NCBI GenBank assembly: GCA_963664085.2
Contig: CAXXLO010000002.1
Location: 1,116,001-1,180,000, forward strand
DNA: 64,000 bases
Source of the DNA: Bin5 sp022821545
GTDB lineage: Bacteria; Chloroflexota; Anaerolineae; Caldilineales; Caldilineaceae
Direction of reading: 5' to 3'
Below the pieces are notes generated by a model. It did not search any database and was not told the origin of the DNA. It saw only the letters and a list, made by a program, of their open reading frames with translations. Position 1 is the stretch's first letter. Every line of letters begins with the position of its first letter. Shown piece after piece: positions 47,389 through 55,849 of this stretch. A program made the translations under genes and the position numbers.

Positions 47389-48122
47389 TTTGGCGAATCC
47401 CAGAGACCTTTGGTCTTTCCCCGCCTCCAGAAAACCAGGAAATACGAGTGGTTCTTGCGAGCATGTACTTGACGAATTGCTCTGCTCACGCCAGGACGGT
47501 TGTTTCGCATGACGACAAAAAGATCTTCGGCGACAAACCCGATGGCGTCATACATCTGCATGATCTCAACATGAGTGAATCGCTGACGATTTGAACACAC
47601 CTCATCCTGGCATTTCACAATCAGAACGCCTCGATCCCGCAAGACGCGGTATGCCTCGCGGCCCGCGTCTCGATACAGATCTAGAACGGCTTCATGATAT
47701 TTGCTCTTTGTCCTGTTTCCGGTGCTGTTATTGCGGTAGTGCTCTTCAAATGGGGTATGCGCATTATGCGCCGTCCCGCCCGGTGTATGCATGTAGGGAG
47801 GGTCCAAAACGACACAATCTATTGTACTGTCTTTGTAGGGAAGATTCCGACAGTCCACACCGTCTTGAATATCGGTCGCCAGCAATTCATACTGATCCGG
47901 CGGGACAAGACGCCAGAAGACTCCTTTCCCATAGGTAACGTCTGCGACTGTGCTGCCGGGAGCCACGTACAGTGTGAGGATGCGTGGGAAAGTACGATCA
48001 TTGCCGTCCGAATACGCGCTAAGGACGAGATCGTTTAGAGGTTCACCGTTCTTTACCTGCCGTTTAACAGAATTCTGAGTGCGATCAAACCCCGGAAAGG
48101 GAGATTGGGATGATCTGGTCAT
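47385..48122 (-). CDS. DNA methyltransferase (DPPY type)
   Basis: 245-aa S-adenosylmethionine-dependent DNA methylase. Motif I-like 'VADVTYGKGVFW' near residue 58, motif IV 'CVVLDPPYMHTPGG' near residue 103, and 'GVLIVKCQDEVCSNRQRF' further on. DPPY indicates amino-methylation of adenine or cytosine. Length fits a small solitary or type II methyltransferase. The gene downstream is truncated, so modification would persist without restriction. The region is visibly AT-richer than the flanking sugar genes, suggesting horizontal acquisition. Recognition sequence unknown. Confidence 0.82.
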   Translation of the reverse strand: MTRSSQSPFPGFDRTQNSVKRQVKNGEPLNDLVLSAYSDGNDRTFPRILTLYVAPGSTVADVTYGKGVFWRLVPPDQYELLATDIQDGVDCRNLPYKDSTIDCVVLDPPYMHTPGGTAHNAHTPFEEHYRNNSTGNRTKSKYHEAVLDLYRDAGREAYRVLRDRGVLIVKCQDEVCSNRQRFTHVEIMQMYDAIGFVAEDLFVVMRNNRPGVSRAIRQVHARKNHSYFLVFWRRGKTKGLWDSPK

Positions 48123-48198
48123 GATGTGATTCCACGGTCACCATATTTCGTTCTTGTAGGGAGTTCTGGACTCTTTCACCGACGGGGGCTGCCTCTTA

Positions 48199-48420
48199 TT
48201 AGCTCTTTACGCGCCAATTCTTTACTTCCGCCTGAGTTGTGGGCAGGAAGCTCATAATTTCGATAGGTGAAGCGTCTTCAAAAAACATCTCAACTGCTTC
48301 CTCCAGGTTCCTCTTCGCCTCCTGCACAGTCTCCCCTTGGCTTGCTATGCCCAGTTCTTCACAATAAGAAGCGTACCACTCGCCATCTCTTTCAACCGAA
48401 CACTTGAGTTTCCAAGTCAT
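48199..48420 (-). CDS. HicB-like antitoxin / UPF0150 protein
   Basis: 73-aa protein with the HicB fold signature 'CSVERDGEWYASYCEELGIA', 'SQGETVQEAKRNLEEAVEMF' and a short C-terminal tail. HicB normally neutralises the HicA RNA-binding toxin encoded beside it. No HicA-like frame is present within 500 bp on either side, so this is an orphan or a single-domain UPF0150 protein. It lies 76 bp upstream of the methyltransferase on the same strand, in the same AT-rich patch. Confidence 0.75.
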   Translation of the reverse strand: MTWKLKCSVERDGEWYASYCEELGIASQGETVQEAKRNLEEAVEMFFEDASPIEIMSFLPTTQAEVKNWRVKS

Positions 48421-48716
48421 CTCTATTGCGCCTTCTGGTAGAGCGGTAACTCTCTTAAAAGAGCCACAAAGTCACTTTAAGGTGAGAGATAGGAGCAATA
48501 TACATTCCATTCTGGGTGATGTCAATCTGTTTGGGATCCACCACTGCGACAGATCTTCTGGCCGCAACAGCGATTATGGCTTCTTAACACCCTACCGGAC
48601 GTATGATATATTGCCAGCAGTGGCGCGCGTCAATTCCGACAGGCGGACGCCCTCAACAGAAAGACGCGCAAGGCACAAGATTGATCGCTGAACGGATGCG
48701 CCGCAGATACATAAAG
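48421..48716. other. Intergenic stretch without recognisable features
   Basis: About 300 bp between the hicB-like gene and the hairpin before the PhyH-family gene. I see no gene, repeat or RNA here. The divergent promoters for both flanking genes must lie within it, but no clear -35/-10 pair stands out. Confidence 0.5.
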
Positions 48717-48750
48717 GCCCCGGTAAAATAGACTGCCGGGGCTTCTTATT
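48717..48750 (+). terminator. Stem-loop with T-rich tail in the PhyH-family gene leader
   Basis: GCCCCGG (48717-48723) pairs with CCGGGGC (48736-48742) across a 12-base loop and is followed by TTCTTATT. It looks like an intrinsic terminator. No rightward gene lies upstream, so it may act as an attenuator or insulator 41 bp before the start of the next gene. Confidence 0.5.
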
Positions 48751-48790
48751 CAGCGACGGCACTGACAAGCATATACAAGGGGGACGAGCA

Positions 48791-50026
48791 ATGCAGGTCA
48801 GCCGCGAACAGTTCATGGAGCAGGGGTATCTCGTGCTGCGGGAGGTCATCCCGCCGGACCGGCTGGAGCAACTGCGCGCCGAATTTGAAACCCTGGTCGG
48901 AAGACAGCGAAAGATCTGGGCGCAGGAGCGGGGTCCGGACGACCCGCCCGGCGGCGTCTGGGAAACGCAACCGCAGCCCCGGCTGGTCTCCTACGACAGG
49001 CTGATCGACAAAACGACGGCCGGCACGGTCGAGGTCTGGCTGCAGGAGAGCACGCTCGGGGTAAGCCGCCAGCTATTGAGCGTCCCGGAGGCGGCGGCGG
49101 TAGCCGGCATGATGTTGATGTGCAGCCCGGCGCGTGATCATGGCCCGGCCGCCTGGCATCGCGACATCCACCCGATCGACATGGCCCCGCTGGCCGGCCT
49201 GCAGAAGGATTTGAAAGAAAACGGCCCCAAATATGTGCAGTGGAACATCCCGCTCTATGACGACAACGTGCTCTGGGTTGTACCGGGCAGCCACCTGCGC
49301 CTCAATACCGAGGCCGAAAACCGCTCGCTGGCGGCCGACCCGCGGCGCGCCGTGCCCGGCGGCATCCCCGTGGAGCTGCGCGCCGGCGACGCGGTCGTCT
49401 ATATCAACTACCTGCTGCATTGGGGCAGCAACTACAGCGCCGCGACGCGCCGCACCATCCACGGGGGCCACACGATCTTCCCCTACTACCCCGACGTCTC
49501 CTTCACCGACTACCTCTCGCCCGGGGCGCGGGCGGATTTCAAGCGTTGGGACGGAAAGAGCGCGGCGCTGCAGGACTTGACCGAGATCGCATTGCGCGAG
49601 GCGCTGAACGGCAACGCCGGCGCCTACTTTAACGCCCTCGAAGCGCTGCAGCCCGGCCTAGGCGAAGACGGCAAAATGGTCCTCACCATCTACCTCTGCA
49701 AGGCCGTTCTGCATCTCCAGGTTGTGAAGCATGAAAACGCGGACACGGACGCAGACTCCGATCCCCTGGAAGGGATAACCGAGGACTACCGCCAGCGCGC
49801 CCGCTCTTCACATTCGATTTCGATCAACTGGGGGCCGCAGTTCGCGCAGCGCTTCACAGTGGACGAGGCCGCCGCCCTCCACAGACGCTTTGCGATCCTG
49901 GACGGCAAACTCCAGGCGGAGGACGAGCGCTTCGCGCCCGGTTTCCAGGCGCGGCCGATGCGCTACTTTTTCAACGAGATGCCGGCCGATTTCACGCTCC
50001 AAGACTTTGTCGGCAGTTGGAACTGA
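48791..50026 (+). CDS. Phytanoyl-CoA dioxygenase (PhyH) family protein
   Basis: 411-aa Fe(II)/2-oxoglutarate-dependent dioxygenase-like protein. Opening 'QGYLVLREVIPPDRLEQL' is typical. The iron triad is visible as His-x-Asp in 'AAWHRDIHPIDM' (about residue 118-122) and the distal His in 'INYLLHWGSNYSA' (about 207), with an Arg shortly after ('ATRRTIHGGH') for 2-oxoglutarate. GGGGGACGAG precedes the ATG. The C-terminal 120 residues are longer than in minimal family members. Substrate unknown; bacterial relatives hydroxylate diverse small molecules. Tail-to-tail with an SDR gene, 3 bp apart. Confidence 0.88.
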   Translation: MQVSREQFMEQGYLVLREVIPPDRLEQLRAEFETLVGRQRKIWAQERGPDDPPGGVWETQPQPRLVSYDRLIDKTTAGTVEVWLQESTLGVSRQLLSVPEAAAVAGMMLMCSPARDHGPAAWHRDIHPIDMAPLAGLQKDLKENGPKYVQWNIPLYDDNVLWVVPGSHLRLNTEAENRSLAADPRRAVPGGIPVELRAGDAVVYINYLLHWGSNYSAATRRTIHGGHTIFPYYPDVSFTDYLSPGARADFKRWDGKSAALQDLTEIALREALNGNAGAYFNALEALQPGLGEDGKMVLTIYLCKAVLHLQVVKHENADTDADSDPLEGITEDYRQRARSSHSISINWGPQFAQRFTVDEAAALHRRFAILDGKLQAEDERFAPGFQARPMRYFFNEMPADFTLQDFVGSWN

Positions 50027-50029
50027 GCC

Positions 50030-50884
50030 CTACAGTTCCTCCTTCAGCCACTCCGAACCCTGCGCCTCCAGCCGGGCGCGCAGATCGGCCTCCAGCCGCC
50101 CGATCATGCCGCCCGGGCCGTATGCTGCGTTGCCGGCGTCGGCGATCAAGTTGTGGCCGGTGATCGCGACCGACTCATCTGAAGCCAGAAACAGCATGAC
50201 CTCGGCCACCTGTTCGGGCAGGGCGGGGCTGCCCATCGGGTAGGCGAACTGCTGCGTGCGCACCGAGGCCGGACTGTTGGCGAGCATCTCGTACTTCTTT
50301 TCGGTGAGCATCCGCGCCGGCGTGAGCGCGTTGGCGCGGATGCCGTCGGGGCCGTAGGTGATGGCCAGATGCTGGGTGAAATTGATCATGGCCGCCTTGG
50401 CCGGGCCATAGGATGAAATGCTGGGGCTGCCGGCAAGGGCGATGCTCGATGAAACGTTGATGATGTTGCCGCTCCCCTGTTTGATCATCAGCGGAACCAC
50501 CTCTTTGCAGAAGAGAAGCGGCGCGGTCACGTGGCAGGCGAAGCCGTCATCCCAGTCCTGGAGTGTTACGTCCTCCAGCATGCCCCCCGGATTGTCGATA
50601 ATGGCATTGTTGACCATCACGTCGACTCGCCCATAGCGCTCCACGGTGAACTGGACCAGGGCTTTTATGTCCTCCTCGATCATCACGTCGCAGCGCTTGT
50701 ACGCGATCTCCCCGCTGAGACCTTCCGCCGCCGCAAGCACCTTTTGCGAATTCTCCGGCGTTCTGCCCCGATCGCAGATGACGACGGAGGCGCCTTCACG
50801 CGCAAACGCCAGCGCGCCGGCTTTGCCCAGCCCCAATGTGGCGCCGGTGATGATGGCGACCTTGCCTTCCATTCTCGTTCCCAT
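50030..50884 (-). CDS. Short-chain dehydrogenase/reductase
   Basis: 284-aa classical SDR. Cofactor motif 'ITGATLGLGKAGALAFAREG' near residue 12, 'VMVNNAIIDNPGG' (NNA), catalytic Ser in 'INVSSSIALAG', and Tyr-x3-Lys in 'SSYGPAKAAMINF'. AGGAGAG five bases before the ATG supports the start. It lies downstream of the sugar transporter operon on the same strand, 120 bp after the propeller-glycosidase gene, so it may oxidise the imported sugar or derivative. Confidence 0.9.
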   Translation of the reverse strand: MGTRMEGKVAIITGATLGLGKAGALAFAREGASVVICDRGRTPENSQKVLAAAEGLSGEIAYKRCDVMIEEDIKALVQFTVERYGRVDVMVNNAIIDNPGGMLEDVTLQDWDDGFACHVTAPLLFCKEVVPLMIKQGSGNIINVSSSIALAGSPSISSYGPAKAAMINFTQHLAITYGPDGIRANALTPARMLTEKKYEMLANSPASVRTQQFAYPMGSPALPEQVAEVMLFLASDESVAITGHNLIADAGNAAYGPGGMIGRLEADLRARLEAQGSEWLKEEL

Positions 50885-51004
50885 GGGTCTCTCCTTTATG
50901 TTCGCTAATGTTCAGTGACGATGCTGCAGGATTCGCCCGCCGCGCGCAACGTGCGTCTGGCGGGATGGCGCCGACGGCAGACCGCCCGCTATACAAATAC
51001 GGGG

Positions 51005-52360
51005 TCAATCGCTGAAAGAGAAGGAATAGAGCGTCGCGTCCTGCAGTTCGAAGATAATCTGTATTTCCCGGCCCACCAGCGCGGCCAGGTCCTGGCCGTC
51101 GCGCCATTGGAGGGGGAGATCGCTGACATCCGCCTGGACCGGAACTGAATCGGCCAGACCCTTGCCGTCGACGTCCGCCAGCGCCGCCCTGACCTGACCG
51201 CGATCCGCGTCCGCGCTCACGCGCAGCTGACGTCCGCTGCACAGGACAGGCTGCGTAACGAGCGTAGCGGTCCGTGCCTTGCTCGCCGGCGCCAACCCGG
51301 CAAACCCGTCCGGCCGCAGCGTCGCCAGCCCAAGATAGGCGGAGCGCCAGTCGGTGTGCGGGCCGTCGCTGCCGCCGTAATAGAGCTGCAAGCGTCCGTC
51401 CTTGAGGAACGGATAGGCCCCCGCATAGACGCAGCCCCAGTCGAAGCTGCCCTCCGCGCCGCGCTCGATGAGCGGCGTCCCCGGCGAGACGCGCTCCCAT
51501 TGCACCGTATCGGGGCTCCAGGCCAGCTCGCAGTCGACCAGGTCGGTCGCCGTATCGAACATCATCAACAGCCCGAGATAGAGCTGGGCATAGGGGAACG
51601 CGATCAGGGCGTAGGTCTGGCGGTCCGGTTCGTCCGGCAGGGCGCTGAGGACCTCGACCGCCCGCGTCCAGGTCTTGAAGTCTTCGCTCTCGCTGCGGCC
51701 GACGGTCCGCTGGCGTCCGTCAAAAAGGCGGGTTATGCCGACATATCTGCCATGGCGTTCATCCCAGAACAGATTGTTGTGGGTATCCCAGCGGGCGTCA
51801 ATCTCAGGGCAGGGCTGGATGGGCGACCAGTGCAGGCCGTCGGGCGAACTGGCGACGCCGCCCTCCATAAACGCCTTGAACCTGCCCGCCGGGTCCGGAT
51901 CGCGGGGGTCGAGAGTTACCCCGACGCCATGCACGTCGCGCATGACCAGGTTGTTGCGGGCGGAGCCATCGAACTCGATCAGGCCCAGTTCCGGCCTTTC
52001 CCAACGGATGCCGTCGCTGGAAAAGGCGTAACAGACGCCCATCTCGCGGTGCTTCCTGATCTGTTCCACGGCTCTTGCGCGGGCAAGGGCGGCGCGATAG
52101 GTGCCGCGTTCCCGTTGCGCGGGCGGCGTATCGGATGTCGCCGCGTCGATAATGAACGGGTTGTACCAGCACTTGTAGAGGTTGTCGGCGCCGTCGAAGA
52201 TTACATTGGCGTAGAGGTTGTCGTGGCGGACTTCCCAGGGCAGATCTTCGCCGAAAAGAGGGTTCTGGCCTGCTTTGCGCGCCCGACCCGGCGTTACGGT
52301 GAGCTGCTCAGCTTGCGCCCAGAGCGAGGTATCCAGCAGCAGGTATCTGTTGTCGATCAT
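51005..52360 (-). CDS. GH32/GH43-like five-bladed beta-propeller protein
   Basis: 451-aa protein of the glycosyl hydrolase family 32-like beta-propeller type; blades show 'SSDGIRWERPELGLIEFDG', 'SSPDGLHWSPIQPC' and 'GRYVGITRLFDGR'. No signal peptide, so it acts inside the cell. The start ATG overlaps the stop of the upstream permease by four bases. An upstream extension of the frame is antisense-like and was rejected. Being coupled to the transporter suggests hydrolysis or phosphorolysis of the imported saccharide. I cannot assign catalytic residues with certainty, so enzymatic activity is probable but not shown. Confidence 0.75.
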   Translation of the reverse strand: MIDNRYLLLDTSLWAQAEQLTVTPGRARKAGQNPLFGEDLPWEVRHDNLYANVIFDGADNLYKCWYNPFIIDAATSDTPPAQRERGTYRAALARARAVEQIRKHREMGVCYAFSSDGIRWERPELGLIEFDGSARNNLVMRDVHGVGVTLDPRDPDPAGRFKAFMEGGVASSPDGLHWSPIQPCPEIDARWDTHNNLFWDERHGRYVGITRLFDGRQRTVGRSESEDFKTWTRAVEVLSALPDEPDRQTYALIAFPYAQLYLGLLMMFDTATDLVDCELAWSPDTVQWERVSPGTPLIERGAEGSFDWGCVYAGAYPFLKDGRLQLYYGGSDGPHTDWRSAYLGLATLRPDGFAGLAPASKARTATLVTQPVLCSGRQLRVSADADRGQVRAALADVDGKGLADSVPVQADVSDLPLQWRDGQDLAALVGREIQIIFELQDATLYSFSFSD

Positions 52361-53232
52361 GTCCCGGTCCGTCCTGTCAAGGCGATGCCGCGCACCATAT
52401 ATTTCTGGCCGATAAAGAAGATCGCGATCATGGGCAACGATGTGAAGACGGTGGCGGCCATCAGCAGTCCGGGCACCGGATCGCCCTGCGCGATCTGCCA
52501 CCTCAAAAACGCCAGGCCAATCGCGACGGTGTAGGTGCTGTCCTGGCTCAGATAGATGACCTGTTTGACGAAGTCGGTCCAGACGTTGATGAAGGAGAAG
52601 ATGGCGATGGTGGCCAGCGCCGGTTTGGTCAGCGGCAGCAGGATGCGCCAGAAGATGCCCAGTTCATTGCAGCCGTCGATTTTGGCGGCGTCGTCCAGCT
52701 CTGGCGGCAGCGTCATGAAAAACTGGCGCATGAGAAAGACGTAGACGGGGTTGGCGAAGTAGCTGGGCACGATGAGAGGCAGCCACGTGCCCACCCAGCC
52801 GATATCCCTGTAGAGCAGGAAGCGGGGGATGATCACCACCCAGAAGGGCAGCATCATCGTGCTGAGCAGCACCATGAAGAGGAAATTGCGCCCCCAGAAC
52901 TTGAGGCGGGAGAAACCGAAGCCGACGATCGAGGCGCTGATCAGCTCGCCGACGACGGAGAGAGAGACGATGATGGCGGTGTTGATAAAGTAGCGGCCAA
53001 AGGGGACGCTGGTCCAGGCGCTGGGATAATTTCCAAAGTAGAGTGCGGAGGGGAAGGTCCGCAATGGGATCTGATTGAAATCTTCAAAGGTTTTGAGCGA
53101 GCCCATAATAACCCAGAAGAGCGGGAAGATGAACCAGACAAAACCGACGGCCAGCAAGGTGTAGGCGAGCGCGTCGCGCAGGCGGCGCTGGGTGGTCTTG
53201 CTCTTGCTCCAGGAAGCGGTCAGCGCGGACAA
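52357..53232 (-). CDS. Carbohydrate ABC transporter permease, MalG type
   Basis: 291-aa inner-membrane permease with six spans and the EAA loop 'DDAAKIDGCNELGIFWRILL' contacting the ATPase. Translation starts at TTG 53232, ten bases after GAGGAG that lies in the end of the upstream permease gene, only 6 bp apart. It overlaps the propeller-glycosidase gene at its 3' end. The importer needs an MsmX-type ATPase, which is not encoded in this cluster and is probably shared from elsewhere in the genome. Confidence 0.92.
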   Translation of the reverse strand: MSALTASWSKSKTTQRRLRDALAYTLLAVGFVWFIFPLFWVIMGSLKTFEDFNQIPLRTFPSALYFGNYPSAWTSVPFGRYFINTAIIVSLSVVGELISASIVGFGFSRLKFWGRNFLFMVLLSTMMLPFWVVIIPRFLLYRDIGWVGTWLPLIVPSYFANPVYVFLMRQFFMTLPPELDDAAKIDGCNELGIFWRILLPLTKPALATIAIFSFINVWTDFVKQVIYLSQDSTYTVAIGLAFLRWQIAQGDPVPGLLMAATVFTSLPMIAIFFIGQKYMVRGIALTGRTGT

Positions 53233-53238
53233 GGCGGT

Positions 53239-54153
53239 CTACTCCTCACCCTCGTAATAGACCCAGTAGCGGGCGACGCGGAAGTTGACGATGGTCAGCG
53301 CGAGGATGATGAGGAACATCATCCAGGCGAGCGCGGAGGCGTAGCCCATACGGTAGAACTCAAAGGCCTGGCGATAGAGATAGAGGCCGTAGAAGAGGGT
53401 GGACGTGCCGGGGCCGCCATTCGTCATAATGAACGCCTCGACAAATGACTGCATCACGCCGATCGTGGTAACGATGACGTTGTAGAAGATGGCGGGCGAG
53501 ATCTGGGGCAGGGTTACGTGCCAGAACTTGGCCCATTCGCCGCCGCCGTCGAGGTCGACGGCCTCGTAGAGGTGCTGCGGTACACCTTGCAGGGCGGCGA
53601 GAATGATGAGCATGGCCGCGCCGGCGGTTGCGAGCGCCTTGAGCGCCAGCGAAGGCAGCGCCCAGGCGGTGTCAAAGAGCCAGTTCGGCCCCTCTATCCC
53701 GACCAAACCGAGCGCGGCATTCACAGGCCCGTTCTTGGCCAGAATCGTCGTCCATAACAGCGCCAGGCCGACACCGCCGATCACGCTGGGCATATAGAAG
53801 GAGGTGCGGAAGAAGGGGATGCCGCGCACATGCTGATTGAGCAGGATGGCGACCAGGATGCTGATGGCCGTGCCCGCGGGGACGGTGAGGAGGACATAGG
53901 TAAAGGTGACGCGCAACGAGTCTGCCACCCTTTCGTCCTCGAAGAGCATGCGCTGGATGTTTTCAAAGCCAATGAACTCCGCCTCGCCGATCAGCTGATA
54001 GCGGGTAAAGCTGAGGACGAAGGAGGCGATGAAGGGGTAGACCATCAGGAAGCTGAAGCTGACCAGCCAGGGGGAGATGAAGGCCCAGCCGACGATGTGC
54101 GGCCTCAGCCTGGCCCAGCTGATATTCGACGCAACTGTCCTGGGGCTCTGCAT
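53239..54153 (-). CDS. Carbohydrate ABC transporter permease, MalF/UgpA type
   Basis: 304-aa permease with six membrane spans, first at 'GWAFISPWLVSFSFLMVYPF'. EAA loop 'LYEAVDLDGGGEWAKFWHVT' then 'LPQISPAI'. Second gene of the operon behind the solute-binding protein, from which it is separated by 93 bp containing a perfect 14-bp inverted repeat. Pairs with the MalG-type permease that follows at 6 bp. Confidence 0.92.
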   Translation of the reverse strand: MQSPRTVASNISWARLRPHIVGWAFISPWLVSFSFLMVYPFIASFVLSFTRYQLIGEAEFIGFENIQRMLFEDERVADSLRVTFTYVLLTVPAGTAISILVAILLNQHVRGIPFFRTSFYMPSVIGGVGLALLWTTILAKNGPVNAALGLVGIEGPNWLFDTAWALPSLALKALATAGAAMLIILAALQGVPQHLYEAVDLDGGGEWAKFWHVTLPQISPAIFYNVIVTTIGVMQSFVEAFIMTNGGPGTSTLFYGLYLYRQAFEFYRMGYASALAWMMFLIILALTIVNFRVARYWVYYEGEE

Positions 54154-54190
54154 CTGCGATCCGGGTGGATGACGGGTAGTGGAAAGTGAG

Positions 54191-54232
54191 CAGTGGATAG
54201 CGGCTCGTCGGAACGCGGGCCGCTATCCACTG
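54191..54232 (-). promoter_or_regulatory. Hairpin between solute-binding protein and permease genes
   Basis: CAGTGGATAGCGGC (54191-54204) and GCCGCTATCCACTG (54219-54232) form a perfect 14-bp stem with a 14-base loop, 15 bp after the solute-binding protein stop codon. Such hairpins in sugar transporter operons stabilise the upstream message or stop part of the transcripts, so that the binding protein is made in excess over the permeases. Confidence 0.6.
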
Positions 54233-54246
54233 TTGTGAGAAACGTA

Positions 54247-55599
54247 TCAGGAGTGTGCGGCCAGGATCTCGTCCGTCTTCTGGTCGACGATGGCGACCTG
54301 CTCTTCGACGCTTACCTCGCAGCGCAGCACGTCGCCCCAGAGGATCTTGATCTCGCCGAACCATTCGAGGACGCCGGGGAGCTGCGGCGTGAAGATGAAG
54401 TTGTCGAGGGCATCGAGATAGGCTTCGACCGCTTCGGGGCCGCCCCACGTGGCCTGATAGTCTGCGTCTTGCCAGACGCCGGCGTTGACCGGTTCGGCCG
54501 TGCCGGAGAGGGCGATGTTCTTCTGGTTCTCGAAGTTGGCGAGGTACGTAATGAACTCGAAGGCTTCGGCCGGGTGCTGGCTTTGCGTGGTCACGATGTG
54601 GAAATGCATCGAGCCAAGGCCGGCGCTCTCGCCGGTGTTGGGCGAGCGGACCCAGGCGACCTGGGTGAGGTCGGCCTCGCTGCGACTTACCCAGTAGCCG
54701 GAGCCGCGAGAGGCGATGCCCTGCACGCCGGCAGCCCAGGGGTAGATGCCCAGGGCCTGGCCCAGTCCCTGATAGTCGTCCACGTTCATCATGCAGCCAT
54801 CCTGGCAGATCATGTCGATCGCGAACTGCTGGCCTTCGATGAACTCGGGCGTGTTCCAGGATCCCTTTTTGTTCTCAACATCTATCAGTTGACCGCCATT
54901 GGCGACGCTCCAGTTCACCAGGCCGTCCTGTTCGATATTGCCGACACTGAAATTGGAGCCGATGATGTCTTCGCCGAGGTCGTTGATGGCGCAGGCGGCC
55001 TCGCGGTAGTCGTGCCAGTCCCACCATTTGTCGCCGTTGTGGTCGTGTTCCCACGGCATGGGCACGCCGGCCTCTTTGAAGAGGTCCTTGTTGATGCCCG
55101 TCATGACGATATTGAGTTGGAAGGGCACTGCCTTGACCTTGCCCGGCTCGTAACCGACATGATTGGGGATCCGGATCAGCTCGCTGCCCTCCTGGCCGGG
55201 GAAGGGCGTGCCGCTGACCTCGAAGTAGGGGGTGAGGTCGGCGGCGATTTCGTGGAACGCGCTCAACTGCAGATCGAAGAACAACATGATGTCGCCCCAC
55301 TCACCCGCGGCCACGAGGATCGGCATGCGGCGGTCGAAGTCGGCGACCGGTTCGAAGATGATGCCGATTTCCGGGTTCTGTTCGGCCCAATTGTCGAGAA
55401 AGCCGTTCATCAACTCACGGCGCACACCGGAGCCCCACTTGTTGAGGAAGCGCAGGGCGATGCGTTCGGAGGTAGGGCCGGAATCTTCCATACCCGTTGT
55501 CGTAGGAGCCATGGGGGCCACACATCCCGCCACCGCTGCTCCCGCTGCCAAGCTGCCGGACACTTTGAGAAAACTGCGTCTGCTTGTCTTGCTCGTCAT
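54247..55599 (-). CDS. Carbohydrate ABC transporter solute-binding lipoprotein, family 1
   Basis: 450-aa binding protein. A twin-arginine signal ('SRRSFLKVSG') leads to a lipobox ending 'AVAGC', so it is exported folded by Tat and lipid-anchored. The mature domain contains 'RFLNKWGSGVRRELMNGFLD' and the Trp/Asp-rich ligand region typical of oligosaccharide binders. AAGGAGG eight bases before the ATG. It is first gene of a transporter operon with two permeases, a propeller glycosidase and possibly an SDR. Ligand unknown; neighbouring GH88 and uronate-type genes suggest an oxidised oligosaccharide. Confidence 0.9.
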   Translation of the reverse strand: MTSKTSRRSFLKVSGSLAAGAAVAGCVAPMAPTTTGMEDSGPTSERIALRFLNKWGSGVRRELMNGFLDNWAEQNPEIGIIFEPVADFDRRMPILVAAGEWGDIMLFFDLQLSAFHEIAADLTPYFEVSGTPFPGQEGSELIRIPNHVGYEPGKVKAVPFQLNIVMTGINKDLFKEAGVPMPWEHDHNGDKWWDWHDYREAACAINDLGEDIIGSNFSVGNIEQDGLVNWSVANGGQLIDVENKKGSWNTPEFIEGQQFAIDMICQDGCMMNVDDYQGLGQALGIYPWAAGVQGIASRGSGYWVSRSEADLTQVAWVRSPNTGESAGLGSMHFHIVTTQSQHPAEAFEFITYLANFENQKNIALSGTAEPVNAGVWQDADYQATWGGPEAVEAYLDALDNFIFTPQLPGVLEWFGEIKILWGDVLRCEVSVEEQVAIVDQKTDEILAAHS

Positions 55600-55849
55600 C
55601 GGTCATTCCTCCTTGGGCTGTGCATCGAAAGTACAGAACTGCGTTTCGTTCCCTTATATCTCTCCTTTCACCTTCTTCACAGTGGCGCTTCACAGTGGCG
55701 GCTTATCGGGCGCTTCAAAAACGAGATTCCAAAGCCGGTGAACCCCTGATAATATAGCGCCTGTGAGAATCCTATTATAGAATACAGTTCATGCTGTGTC
55801 ATACAGCAAAAAAACTCTGATATTTGCCGACCCCTGGAGTACACCACCC

